DNA of 12,026 bases from Planctomycetota bacterium (GCA_021160625.1 JAGHCE010000037.1:1-12026); one strand, 5' to 3'; counted from the stretch's first letter, positions 1 through 7,185 are shown. The notes: generated from the sequence alone by a model not told the origin. Made by a program: numbers and translations.

Positions 1-115
1 ACACACGCTTGATGCCTCGGATCTCAACCGCGTCGTAGCCGAGACCCGCCGCCTCGGCGGCAACCTTTTCAATCGACCAATCGGGGCACCCGAGAGTGCT
101 GAAAGCAAACTTCAT
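1..115 (-). CDS. Sugar phosphate isomerase/epimerase, N-terminal fragment (cut by window edge)
   Basis: Only the first 38 codons are present. The protein begins MKFAFSTLGCPDWSIEKV and continues to GLGYDAVEIRG. This is the characteristic first beta-strand and helix of the xylose isomerase-like TIM-barrel (AP endonuclease family 2) sugar phosphate isomerases/epimerases: a short strand with STLGCP, then a helix, then the GYDAVEIR strand whose acidic residue often lies near the metal site. The ATG at 113-115 is preceded by GGGGAG about five bases upstream, a strong ribosome site. It follows the YhaN-like ATPase gene on the same strand after a 61-bp gap with no terminator visible, so co-transcription is possible. 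The substrate cannot be told from this fragment; inosose or hydroxypyruvate isomerase-like roles are equally open. Confidence 0.8.
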   Translation of the reverse strand, partial: MKFAFSTLGCPDWSIEKVAAEAAGLGYDAVEIRGIKRV

Positions 116-176
116 TATTCTCCCCTTTCCATAGCCCGAAGGACACCCACCGCAGGATACGGGGTCGTCCGGGTGT

Positions 177-2768
177 TCATTGGGAACCGGAAGTTCCAAG
201 CTCGATAACCACCGCCCCGCGGCCGGCGGCAAGGTCCCTTACGTCTTCCTGGCAGGTGAAAAGAAAAACCTGCCTTTCCCCGGCCGCTCCGGCCACGACG
301 TCAATGGCCGCCTCCAGCCGCTGGGGGTCGTAGTTTATGAACGGGTCGTCAAGCATCACCGGCACCGGCTCGTCCCCGGAAAGTGCCCCGGCCAGCGCCA
401 GCCTCAGGCACAGGTACACCTGCTCGACGGCCCCTTGGCTGAGGCTCTCCGGTGCGACCGCCGCACCCTTTAGCCGGTCCCGGACACTTACGTGGAGACC
501 CGCAGCCGGGTCATTCTCAGACTGGAACAGCCCGACCTCATCGTGCGCTCCAAGTGTAACCCGCGAGAGAAGCCCCGCAAGGTTAGATTCTATCCTGGGA
601 TATATCTGCTTGTGAAAAGACTCCGCTGCGGCGCTTATCGTCGCCACGGCCTCATCGAGGGCGTTGCGGTAGAAAACCTGACGCTCGTGGCGCTCTTCGA
701 GATTGAAAATCGTCTCTTCGACCTCGGCGATCTCCGGATAATTCTTGAGCCCCTCATCAACCCGCGCGCTGACGCCTGCCAGAGCCACGTCAAGGCCGCT
801 TGTTTCCTGTTCGCGTTTTTCGATCCGCCTTCGTTCGGTGGGTATGTCGGCCTCCGGCAGGAGTTCGGTTCCCTCCGGTAAAGGCTCGCACTGCGAAAGT
901 TCGCCCAAAAATTCGTCCTGGGAGCGTCCGCCGAGCAACACTTCCTTTCCGCTTGAAAGATTGCCGAGTTCGGTGCGGATTTCGTCAAGCCGCTTGCGGG
1001 TGTCACTCATCTGGCCGACCTTGGCGTAAAGCGCCTCGAACGCGGCGGCGACCGCCGAGGCGTCAATGGCATCCGTAAAGGCGTCTTCAGCCTTCATTCC
1101 CGCCGGGGGTGACGCAGATTCTCGCCCCTCCAGAAAAGCCGCTATCGATCCGGAGAGCGTCTCCCCGGCCGTGATGCCGATTTCGGCCAGCGCCGAGAGC
1201 GCCTTCCCGGCGGACTCCTTGAACATCGGTTCTCCCGTTTCGACCTCATCGGCGAGCGCGGCGATTTCCCTTTCGGCCTCGGCGATCGCCGCACCTTCCT
1301 TGTCGAACTCCTCAAGCGCCTCCATCACCTCTTCGCGGCTCTCGGCGCCCAGCATCGTGCACATATCGTTCACCCGCAGGCTGTGCTCCTCGAGGCGTTT
1401 CTCCATCTCCTCGGCCTGGGCGTCCTGCCCCTTGAACCGGGCCAGCTCGCGGCCGAATTTCTTTGCCGGAAACAAGAGCACTATCTCGATTACGGCCCCG
1501 GCAAGCAGGGAGAGCAGAAGACCTCGTGTTCTCAATGGACTCTCTGTAAGGTAGTGGAAAAACGCCGCTGCGCCGATTGTCGCGAGGACAACGAAGGCCA
1601 TCGCGGCCCGGCAGGAATTCCTGCGGGCGCGAATTCGCTCGGCGTCACCAAGGCCCTCCCTTGCCTTGGCCAGTTTCTCGAGCAGGTCCGCCTTGAGATC
1701 GCCCGCCGAGGCCAGGAACTTGCGGCCTTCCTCCGAGATGGCCTGGAGCGTCCGCGAACTCTCCTCCCATTGTGCCTTTCTCCTCGCAAGCGGCTCCGAC
1801 AGCTCGCTCGAACGTTTCTCCTTCTCCCGGTAGCGTATCCGAATGTCGGCGAACTCCGACAGCAGCCGCTCGGCATCTCTTAGCGAATCGCTTTCCAGAT
1901 CGCGGAATGCCTTTCGGGAAAGCTGAGGCTCAATCGTTTTCTCCTCGGCTTCCAGCGAACCGATTTTGGCGTCGATCCCGTCAAGCGCCGCTTTCGTGGA
2001 ATAGAGTACCAGCGAGGAGCCGCCTGCCGTTTGAGACCGCGCCTCGTCGACCTTTGCCTTAAGATCGGCGCGCTCGGTAAGGGCGGCGGCGTATTCCTCG
2101 CGCGCCTTTCGGACATCTTCCAGGAGCCTTCGCTGTTTGGCGATCTTCGAGGCGGTGAGGGCGTAGGGCTGCGTATAGGCGCGCTCGGTTCCGATCTTTC
2201 CCCGCAGATCCGCCAGGGCCTCCACCGCAAGGCGTGCGCCCCCCTTCTGGTCACCCGTGTCCGCCAGCGCCACAAGCCGGTCGGCCAGGTGGCTTTTTCC
2301 ATCGGAGGGCAAGCCGGCCAGCGAGGCGTGTCCGACTACGAAGGCCGACAGGAAAGTTCTCTTGTCCACGCCTGCGTGAACCTCGACGATTTCGTATTCG
2401 CGCCTGCGGTTGCGCTGGTATCCGTCGAGAAGCGGCTCGCCGGTCGAGGCGTCTGTTATCTCGATCTTGTCCGCATCCCCCCTGAAGTCGCGCCGCACGA
2501 ATATCTCGCGTCCCGAGGACAGCGCCAGCACGACGTTGCCGGTGTACGGCGCTCCGCTCCAGGGCTCATACCTTGCGTGTGACTCGTCGAGGACACGGTT
2601 GCGAAGGCCGGGCTTTGCCTGGCCGTAGAGCATCGAGACGAGAAACGACAGCAGTGTGGTCTTCCCGGCCTCGTTGGGCCCGTAAATGCAGTTGAACTTG
2701 TCACAAAAGTCGAAGCTCGTGTTGACAATCCTGCCGAAGCCGTCTATGCGAACGCCCTTAATCCACAC
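177..2768 (-). CDS. YhaN-like Rad50/SbcC-type AAA ATPase with two membrane segments
   Basis: An 863-residue ABC-type ATPase of the Rad50/SbcC/RecN superfamily, closest in layout to Bacillus YhaN. Walker A is GPNEAGKT (residues 30-37). Long charged coiled-coil-like stretches follow, broken by two hydrophobic segments at about 388-407 and 416-434. The C-terminal lobe has an ABC signature LSQGAVEQ (776-783), Walker B VMLDDPF (804-810) and FTCQ (837-840) where a switch histidine is often found. No CxxC zinc hook is visible, unlike true Rad50/SbcC. I chose GTG 2766-2768 because VWIKGVRIDGFGR matches the usual N-terminus of the family and AGAGGTG lies six bases upstream. The reading frame stays open 39 codons further, but only as an out-of-frame reading of the phosphoesterase gene. 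It overlaps that gene by 11 nt, implying translational coupling. Role by family: ATP-driven partner of the nuclease in processing DNA ends, here probably at the membrane (inference). Confidence 0.88.
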   Translation of the reverse strand: MWIKGVRIDGFGRIVNTSFDFCDKFNCIYGPNEAGKTTLLSFLVSMLYGQAKPGLRNRVLDESHARYEPWSGAPYTGNVVLALSSGREIFVRRDFRGDADKIEITDASTGEPLLDGYQRNRRREYEIVEVHAGVDKRTFLSAFVVGHASLAGLPSDGKSHLADRLVALADTGDQKGGARLAVEALADLRGKIGTERAYTQPYALTASKIAKQRRLLEDVRKAREEYAAALTERADLKAKVDEARSQTAGGSSLVLYSTKAALDGIDAKIGSLEAEEKTIEPQLSRKAFRDLESDSLRDAERLLSEFADIRIRYREKEKRSSELSEPLARRKAQWEESSRTLQAISEEGRKFLASAGDLKADLLEKLAKAREGLGDAERIRARRNSCRAAMAFVVLATIGAAAFFHYLTESPLRTRGLLLSLLAGAVIEIVLLFPAKKFGRELARFKGQDAQAEEMEKRLEEHSLRVNDMCTMLGAESREEVMEALEEFDKEGAAIAEAEREIAALADEVETGEPMFKESAGKALSALAEIGITAGETLSGSIAAFLEGRESASPPAGMKAEDAFTDAIDASAVAAAFEALYAKVGQMSDTRKRLDEIRTELGNLSSGKEVLLGGRSQDEFLGELSQCEPLPEGTELLPEADIPTERRRIEKREQETSGLDVALAGVSARVDEGLKNYPEIAEVEETIFNLEERHERQVFYRNALDEAVATISAAAESFHKQIYPRIESNLAGLLSRVTLGAHDEVGLFQSENDPAAGLHVSVRDRLKGAAVAPESLSQGAVEQVYLCLRLALAGALSGDEPVPVMLDDPFINYDPQRLEAAIDVVAGAAGERQVFLFTCQEDVRDLAAGRGAVVIELGTSGSQ

Positions 2769-3918
2769 GGAGCACCTCTGGGGGCAGCTCGATCGGCCTG
2801 CCTTCGAGGGCCTCGATTGCCCAGATGCGGGCTTGCTCAAGCATCGCCCGATCCCCCTCGGCCGCGGCCGCGATCGATTCGCCAAGGCGCCTGGCCACTT
2901 CCGCGCGCAGGGTGTTCTCGCGCTCTATCTCGGCCCAGTCGTAGCCGGGGACCGTCTTGTCGTCGACGGCGAGGTGGAAAAAGGGTTGGCGAATATCCTC
3001 AGGCAGCTCAGCAGAGATGTTGAAACCGGGCGCTACCCTGCCCGTGGCAACGACGCGGACTATGACCCTGCCGGGGCTGTTGACGCCCAGGTTGCCGACG
3101 GCGTCGAAAAACTGCTGGCGAGTCTGGAAATTGCCGCAGTCCACCGAAACATCGAGGTAGTCGATGTGCGACACGGGAACGCGCTCTACCTCGACGCTCT
3201 CGCGCTCCAGCGTCACGCGTGAGTAGTGCCTTCTGCCAATCTCGGAAAAGTTGAGACCCTCCGGCGCACCGGGATACGAGCCGATGATGCGGCCGGCCTT
3301 CTCGATATTGTCCGGGTTGTGATAGTGCCCCAGTGCCGTGTAGCGGTATCCAAGCGAGGCGAGCTCATCGTCGGTGAAGGCAAGCCAGATATCGTCCCCG
3401 CTTCTTACCGAAGAGCCGCCGGACTCACGGCTCGCATGCACGGCGAGAACCGGGATGAGGCCGTCCTCACGTGCGGGCCCCACGAGGTCCAAAAGGCGCC
3501 CCTCCATATGCCGCGACGTGTGCGCAAAGCCGCTTACGGAGATGCCGGCCGAGGGGAATCGCAAAAGGCCCTCGGTGGTGCGCCCGAATACGTGCACGTT
3601 CGAGGGCCAGTCGGTAAGGGCATAGACACCGTCTGCAATATAAGGGTCATGGTTTCCCGGTGCGATGACCACGGGGATGTCTTTGAGGCGCCGGAACTCG
3701 GCCGCCAGGAAAGGGACCGTATCCGGGGATACGTGCTCGATTTCGAAGAGGTCGCCGGCAATGATGACGATATCGGCGGGCCACTCGACGGCGTCCGCGA
3801 TGATTTTCCGGAATGTATCCCGAATAGCCTGGCGCTTGATCGGCCCCTTGCCGGCGCCAAGCCCGGCAAACGCGGCGTCGAGGTGCACGTCGGCGGTATG
3901 GACTATCCTTGCAGGCAT
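2758..3918 (-). CDS. Metallophosphoesterase, SbcD/Mre11 family (YhaO-like)
   Basis: A 386-residue calcineurin-like phosphoesterase, the nuclease partner of the ATPase encoded just downstream. The metal-binding motifs appear in the expected order: D10-x-H12 in HTADVHLD, GDLF (D56), GNHD (88-91), the histidine of AVHAS (H161) and GHYH (H198, H200). The region after about residue 230 is the less conserved capping and partner-binding part seen in SbcD and YhaO. Length is close to YhaO. ATG 3916-3918 has GGAGGG a few bases upstream. The stop codon overlaps the ATPase start by 11 nt, which fits stoichiometric synthesis of a two-protein complex. By family, Mre11/SbcD proteins are Mn-dependent exonuclease/endonucleases acting at DNA ends and hairpins; activity here is inferred. 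No key residue looks missing. Confidence 0.92.
   Translation of the reverse strand: MPARIVHTADVHLDAAFAGLGAGKGPIKRQAIRDTFRKIIADAVEWPADIVIIAGDLFEIEHVSPDTVPFLAAEFRRLKDIPVVIAPGNHDPYIADGVYALTDWPSNVHVFGRTTEGLLRFPSAGISVSGFAHTSRHMEGRLLDLVGPAREDGLIPVLAVHASRESGGSSVRSGDDIWLAFTDDELASLGYRYTALGHYHNPDNIEKAGRIIGSYPGAPEGLNFSEIGRRHYSRVTLERESVEVERVPVSHIDYLDVSVDCGNFQTRQQFFDAVGNLGVNSPGRVIVRVVATGRVAPGFNISAELPEDIRQPFFHLAVDDKTVPGYDWAEIERENTLRAEVARRLGESIAAAAEGDRAMLEQARIWAIEALEGRPIELPPEVLRVD
2773..2779 (-). promoter_or_regulatory. Ribosome binding site deciding the start of the YhaN-like ATPase
   Basis: AGAGGTG lies inside the last codons of the upstream phosphoesterase gene, four bases from GTG 2766-2768 (six counted from AGAGG). 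It supports the GTG start over longer versions of the protein. Confidence 0.6.
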
Positions 3919-3943
3919 TGCTCCCTCCGGCCTCAGGACGACA

Positions 3944-3972
3944 ATTGTAGCCGGAAGGGTGACAAAATTCCA
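3944..3972 (-). promoter_or_regulatory. Possible promoter for the phosphoesterase/ATPase genes
   Basis: A TACAAT box (3944-3949, five of six matches to the sigma-70 -10 consensus) lies about 25 bases before the ATG and would give a short leader containing the GGAGGG site. The -35 match, TGGAAT at 3967-3972 with a 17-base spacer, is poor (three of six). It sits in the 103-bp gap after the L,D-transpeptidase gene, so the pair may have its own promoter or be read through from upstream. Confidence 0.3.
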
Positions 3973-4021
3973 TTGCCCGCCACAGGCGGATTCCCTATTC
4001 GAGCGCCGAGCCGAGTCAGGT

Positions 4022-5023
4022 TCAGGGCTTTATGACGACCTTCGACCCGAGCACGACGAGGTCGTAGAGCTCTTCGGCTTCCTTGTTCAGGAGGCGTATA
4101 CAGCCCCTCGATGACTCTTTGCCGATCGTGTCGGGCTCCACGGTCCCGTGTATGCCGTAATGGTCCGCGAAGCCTATCCAGCGGGTGCCCAGGGGGTTAT
4201 CGGCAGCCCCCGATGCGGCATATTCGAAGCCCGGCGGGTTCCAGACGGGATTGACGAGCTTGTTTTTTACCACGAACTCGCCTTCGGGCGTACTGCCGTT
4301 TTCCCCGATGCCGATGCGGTACTCCTTGATGAAAACCTCGCTACGGTGGACGGTGAGCCGAAATTTCGATTTTTCTATGACGATGTCAAAGGGCCCCTGG
4401 AATACCTTCAGGTGATCGCCCACATGGATCAGGTCGCTGGTCAGGTAGTTGATCCTCTTGATGAATCCCACGGTAAGGTGGTACCGCGCGGCGATTCTGG
4501 AGAGGACGTCGCTGGACTTCACAAGGTAGGAAATGCTGTCCGGCGCTTCCTTCTTGCTGAAAACGAGCTCGCCGTTCAAGACGTTCAGTTCTCTTACGAC
4601 GGCCTCGCGCTCCGGGCCTTCGGGCAGCCCCCCAAGTGCGGCTGAAAAGGCGTTTCGAGCCTCGAAAAGGTCGCCCGCCTTACGCTGGATGTCGCCCAAC
4701 CTCACGGCGGCGCGTGCGCCCGCAGGCCGCGATGGGAAGCGCTTCATAAGGTCGATGAAGACCTTCTTCGCGCCGTCCTTGTCGCCTCTCTTCAACATCA
4801 CGAGACCCTGCTTGAGCAGCCTGTCGGCCTCGCTCGTACCGGAAGGAACCGGCCGCGGGGGCGGTATCGACACCGTTTTGGGTTCCGGGGAAACCCGTTC
4901 AGGGACGCTTGTGGACGCAGGCAGCGCAGGCACGGAGGCGTTGGAACTGCTCCGCAGGTGCCAGACCACGAGAAAAGTACCGCCGACCACGAGCACACTT
5001 ACGAAAAAGGCTGATTTCTTCAC
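4022..5023 (-). CDS. L,D-transpeptidase (YkuD domain) with LysM and membrane anchor
   Basis: A 333-residue envelope enzyme. Residues about 4-22 (SAFFVSVLVVGG and on) form an uncleaved signal anchor, followed by a Ser/Pro-rich linker. Residues about 65-150 look like TPR-type helical repeats (LLKQGLVMLKRGDKDGAKK, then RLGDIQRKAGDLFEARNAF). Residues about 165-208 are a LysM peptidoglycan-binding module (VLSRIAARYHLTV and on to HVGDHLKVF). From about 212 comes the YkuD catalytic domain with HGT (292-294) and SRGCIRL (305-311), catalytic cysteine C308. Such enzymes form 3-3 peptidoglycan cross-links or attach proteins to peptidoglycan on the periplasmic side. The start is GTG 5021-5023, with GGTGGAG upstream at good spacing. 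It is 63 bp downstream of the cyclo-ligase gene on the same strand. Which reaction it carries out cannot be told from sequence alone. Confidence 0.93.
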   Translation of the reverse strand: MKKSAFFVSVLVVGGTFLVVWHLRSSSNASVPALPASTSVPERVSPEPKTVSIPPPRPVPSGTSEADRLLKQGLVMLKRGDKDGAKKVFIDLMKRFPSRPAGARAAVRLGDIQRKAGDLFEARNAFSAALGGLPEGPEREAVVRELNVLNGELVFSKKEAPDSISYLVKSSDVLSRIAARYHLTVGFIKRINYLTSDLIHVGDHLKVFQGPFDIVIEKSKFRLTVHRSEVFIKEYRIGIGENGSTPEGEFVVKNKLVNPVWNPPGFEYAASGAADNPLGTRWIGFADHYGIHGTVEPDTIGKESSRGCIRLLNKEAEELYDLVVLGSKVVIKP

Positions 5024-5086
5024 AATATCTCCACCAAACGCAGGAAAAGGCGTATCAGACCCGCCGATTACCCCTTTATCGTAAAA

Positions 5087-5683
5087 TTACCGACTGCGGC
5101 TGGAGCAATTCGCGCCTTCGGCAAACCGCCGCAGGAGATTTTCCGTGACGAGCGCGTCGACGGCACAGTCATGTTCCTTGACGGGAACGTGTTCGAGCAC
5201 CTGGCATTCAAAGGCGACTCCGCACCTGAACGCCGCCGGCGCACGCCCGGCGAGAAAGCGGTCATAGTAGCCCCCTCCCCTGCCGAGGCGGTGCCCCGAG
5301 CCGTCGTAGGCCACGGCCGGGATGAAGATGAAGTCGATGGTCCTCGGGTCGACGGGGGCACCGTTGTGCGGTTCGGGGAGACCGAACCTGCCGGGCTTCA
5401 AGTCCGCCGATATATCCTTGACGGTGTGGGCGTCCATTCTGCCGACGTCACCCACCAGGACAGGGAAGACAAGCGTCTTGCCGTCCTGCACAAGGCGGCG
5501 CCACAAATCGTAAAGGTCGGCCTCGTCCGGCAGCGAAGCAAAGGCCATCACCACGCGAGCGTCCGCAAGCTCAGGCAGGCTTTCGAGCGTCCGGACAATC
5601 AGGTGGCTTCTGGCGGACCTCTCCTCGGACGTCATCAGGGAGATTTGGTGCCGTCCGATGCGTCGTGCTTTCTTTTTCTCCAC
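5087..5683 (-). CDS. fau: 5-formyltetrahydrofolate cyclo-ligase
   Basis: A 198-residue cytosolic enzyme that converts 5-formyltetrahydrofolate to 5,10-methenyltetrahydrofolate using ATP, salvaging an inhibitory folate form. The family signature LGRGGGYYDRF is at 133-143, preceded by the FGLPEP segment (100-105) and by IFIPAVAYDGSGHR, all as expected. The N-terminal basic helix (KKKARRIGRHQ) is typical. The chosen GTG 5681-5683 lies 49 nt inside rarA and keeps that helix. An alternative ATG at 5633-5635 overlaps the rarA stop as TGATG, a classic coupling arrangement, but would remove the first 16 residues, part of the family's first helix. Either way the gene is coupled to rarA. A shared transcript does not imply a shared pathway here. 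Confidence 0.93.
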   Translation of the reverse strand: MEKKKARRIGRHQISLMTSEERSARSHLIVRTLESLPELADARVVMAFASLPDEADLYDLWRRLVQDGKTLVFPVLVGDVGRMDAHTVKDISADLKPGRFGLPEPHNGAPVDPRTIDFIFIPAVAYDGSGHRLGRGGGYYDRFLAGRAPAAFRCGVAFECQVLEHVPVKEHDCAVDALVTENLLRRFAEGANCSSRSR

Positions 5684-6978
5684 GCTTCAAGTCTCTTTCT
5701 GATGATCGCCTCGTAGCCGTTGTTGGTCGGCTTGTAGTATTCCTTGTCACAGGGGATGTAATCCTGCTTGACGAAGTGCCCCTCGTACTGGTGCGCGTAC
5801 TTGTAGTCCTGGCCGTGGCCGAGCCGCTTCGCGCCGCTGTACGAACCGACGCGCAGGTGGTCGGGCACGGGTATAGTGCGGCCCTCCCGGATGTCCTTTC
5901 CGGCCTCGTCGACGGCGAGGTAGGCGGCGTTGGACTTGGGCGCGGTGGCTATGTAGGTAACCGCCTGGGCAAGGGGTATGCGGCACTCCGGCAGGCCCAC
6001 GAATTCGCTTGCCTGGAGGGCGGCGGTGGCGACGACGAGGGCCTGGGGGTCGGCGTTCCCCACGTCTTCGGCGGCGCAGATGACGATGCGCCGGGCGATA
6101 AAGCGGGGATCCTCACCCGCTTCGAGCATCTTGGCCAGCCAGTACACCGCGGCGTCGGGGTCGCTGCCGCGCATACTCTTTATGAAAGCGCTGGCGGTAT
6201 CGTAATGTTCGCCCTCGCCCTGGTCATAGACCACGGCCTTTTTCTGAATGCTCTCCTGGGCCACGGCAAGGTCGTAGCGTATCCGGCCGTCGGCGTCCGG
6301 CTCGGCGGAAAGGACGCCGATCTCGAGGGCGTTCAAGGCCCGTCGGGCGTCGCCGTCGCAGACTTTTGCGAGGAAATCGCCCGCCTCCGCCGACAGGTCA
6401 ACGTCGTACCCGCCGAGACCGCGCTGGTCGTCGGCCAGGGCACTGTGCAGGATTGCCGTGATGTCCTCCTCGCGCAGCGGACGAAACTCGAACACCTGGC
6501 TCCTGGAGACGAGGGCGGCATTGACCGAGAAGAAAGGATTGTGCGTCGTGGCGCCTACCAGTATTACCGTGCCGGTTTCGACGACGGGAAGCAGGACGTC
6601 TTGCTGGGCCTTGTTGAAACGGTGCAGCTCGTCTATGAAGAGGACAGTCCGCCGCTTCCCCTCGCCGAGGCGCCCGCGAGCCCGCTCGACGCACCCGCGT
6701 ATGTCCTTCACGTTCGAGGAGGCGGCGTTTATGTGTTCAAATGCGGCCTTTGTAACCGAGGCCATTATCCACGCCAAGGCGGTCTTGCCGGTGCCCGGCG
6801 GGCCGTAGAAGATGACCGAGGAAAGGCGGTCGGCCGCGAGTATGCGCCTGAGGAGCTTCCCCTCGCCGAAAAAGTGCTCCTGGCCCACGAATTCCTCGAC
6901 CGCACGGGGCCTCATCCGGGCCGCCAGCGGCGCGCTTTCGGGAATCTCAAGCGACTTGTTGTCTTCGTCAAACAGCAC
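5635..6978 (-). CDS. rarA: Replication-associated recombination protein A (AAA ATPase)
   Basis: A 447-residue AAA+ ATPase of the RarA/MgsA/Mgs1 (WRNIP1) family, related to clamp-loader subunits and RuvB, acting at stalled replication forks. The APLAARMRP motif near the N-terminus is diagnostic. Walker A GPPGTGKT is at 59-66 and Walker B is FIDELHRFNK (D116, E117). Sensor 1 lies in the GATTHNPFFSVN segment, followed by the arginine finger in LVSRSQVF. The C-terminal half has the family's tetramerisation region (VYWLAKMLEAGEDPRFIARR, then AEDVGNADPQAL) and the usual end with YKYAHQYEGHFVKQDY. I place the start at GTG 6976-6978, because the reading frame's GTG at 7000-7002 lies only three bases from a TATAAT box and at or before the predicted transcript start, whereas the inner GTG has AAAGGGG seven bases upstream. 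First gene of a transcript with the cyclo-ligase. Confidence 0.95.
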   Translation of the reverse strand: MLFDEDNKSLEIPESAPLAARMRPRAVEEFVGQEHFFGEGKLLRRILAADRLSSVIFYGPPGTGKTALAWIMASVTKAAFEHINAASSNVKDIRGCVERARGRLGEGKRRTVLFIDELHRFNKAQQDVLLPVVETGTVILVGATTHNPFFSVNAALVSRSQVFEFRPLREEDITAILHSALADDQRGLGGYDVDLSAEAGDFLAKVCDGDARRALNALEIGVLSAEPDADGRIRYDLAVAQESIQKKAVVYDQGEGEHYDTASAFIKSMRGSDPDAAVYWLAKMLEAGEDPRFIARRIVICAAEDVGNADPQALVVATAALQASEFVGLPECRIPLAQAVTYIATAPKSNAAYLAVDEAGKDIREGRTIPVPDHLRVGSYSGAKRLGHGQDYKYAHQYEGHFVKQDYIPCDKEYYKPTNNGYEAIIRKRLEAWRKRKHDASDGTKSP

Positions 6979-6985
6979 AGACAAA

Positions 6986-6992
6986 CCCCTTT
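6986..6992 (-). promoter_or_regulatory. Ribosome binding site deciding the rarA start
   Basis: AAAGGGG lies seven bases before GTG 6976-6978. Together with the promoter just upstream it favours this start over the GTG at 7000-7002. Confidence 0.55.
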
Positions 6993-7004
6993 GCGGAAAC
7001 ACGA

Positions 7005-7033
7005 ATTATAGCCCAAAGGCCCCCACGGGTAAA
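7005..7033 (-). promoter_or_regulatory. Sigma-70-type promoter of rarA-cyclo-ligase
   Basis: A perfect TATAAT at 7005-7010 is preceded, with a 17-base spacer, by TTTACC at 7028-7033 (four of six matches to TTGACA). Transcription would begin near 6998, about 20 bases before the chosen rarA GTG, leaving a short leader with the AAAGGGG ribosome site. Confidence 0.65.
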
Positions 7034-7101
7034 GAAACAGTGCGCGGAATGCCAGTAAACCAGCGCCTGTGCCACATAATGTCGCGAAAGGTCAATTGAT
7101 T

Positions 7102-7177
7102 GCCGCAGACAACGTCTGCGGCCCCCCCGTAGCAGAAGGGGGGCGAAGACCTCCTCTTGAAATTGGGAGGGGGAGGT
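7102..7177. repeat. Cluster of three hairpins between rarA and gspC (possible dispersed repeat)
   Basis: Three inverted repeats follow one another. First, GCCGCAGAC (7102-7110) and GTCTGCGGC (7114-7122) make a perfect 9-bp stem with a three-base loop. Second, six C (7123-7128) face six G (7138-7143) across a nine-base loop. Third, ACCTCCTC (7149-7156) faces GGGGAGGT (7170-7177), eight pairs with one G-T. TCTGC (7115-7119) can also pair with GCAGA (7132-7136), so alternative folds compete. None is followed by a T run on either strand, so these do not look like terminators. The arrangement resembles a palindromic intergenic repeat or a structured leader; only a genome-wide search can tell. Confidence 0.55.
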
Positions 7178-7185
7178 GGTATTCT
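7157..7185 (+). promoter_or_regulatory. Possible extended -10 promoter abutting gspC
   Basis: TTGAAA (7157-7162, five of six) and TATTCT (7180-7185, four of six) are separated by exactly 17 bases, and TGG before the -10 gives a TGn extension. The predicted transcript start is close to 7192, directly at the gspC ATG, which would make the mRNA almost leaderless. The match may be chance within the GC-rich hairpin sequence. Confidence 0.3.

Noticed and set aside
116..176. Search for a promoter or terminator between the ATPase gene and the isomerase gene
   Set aside because: No convincing -10/-35 pair or stem with T run was found on the minus strand in these 61 bases.
2769..2885. N-terminal extension of the YhaN-like ATPase by 39 codons
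   Set aside because: It is the out-of-frame reading of the end of the phosphoesterase gene, rich in Arg/Ser/Pro, and precedes a typical family N-terminus with its own ribosome site.
3977..3989. Small hairpin CCGCC-ACA-GGCGG after the L,D-transpeptidase gene as a terminator
   Set aside because: Only five base pairs with a three-base loop, and the nearest TTTT on the minus strand is about nine bases beyond the stem.
3226..4035. A 269-codon plus-strand frame over the phosphoesterase gene
   Set aside because: It shadows a gene with all its catalytic motifs on the other strand and shows no domain of its own.
5665..7011. A 448-codon open frame on the plus strand, fully antisense to rarA
   Set aside because: Its translation is low-complexity Val/Gly/Leu/Arg-rich sequence without recognisable motifs, while the opposite strand encodes an unmistakable RarA. 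Long antisense frames are expected in GC-rich genes.
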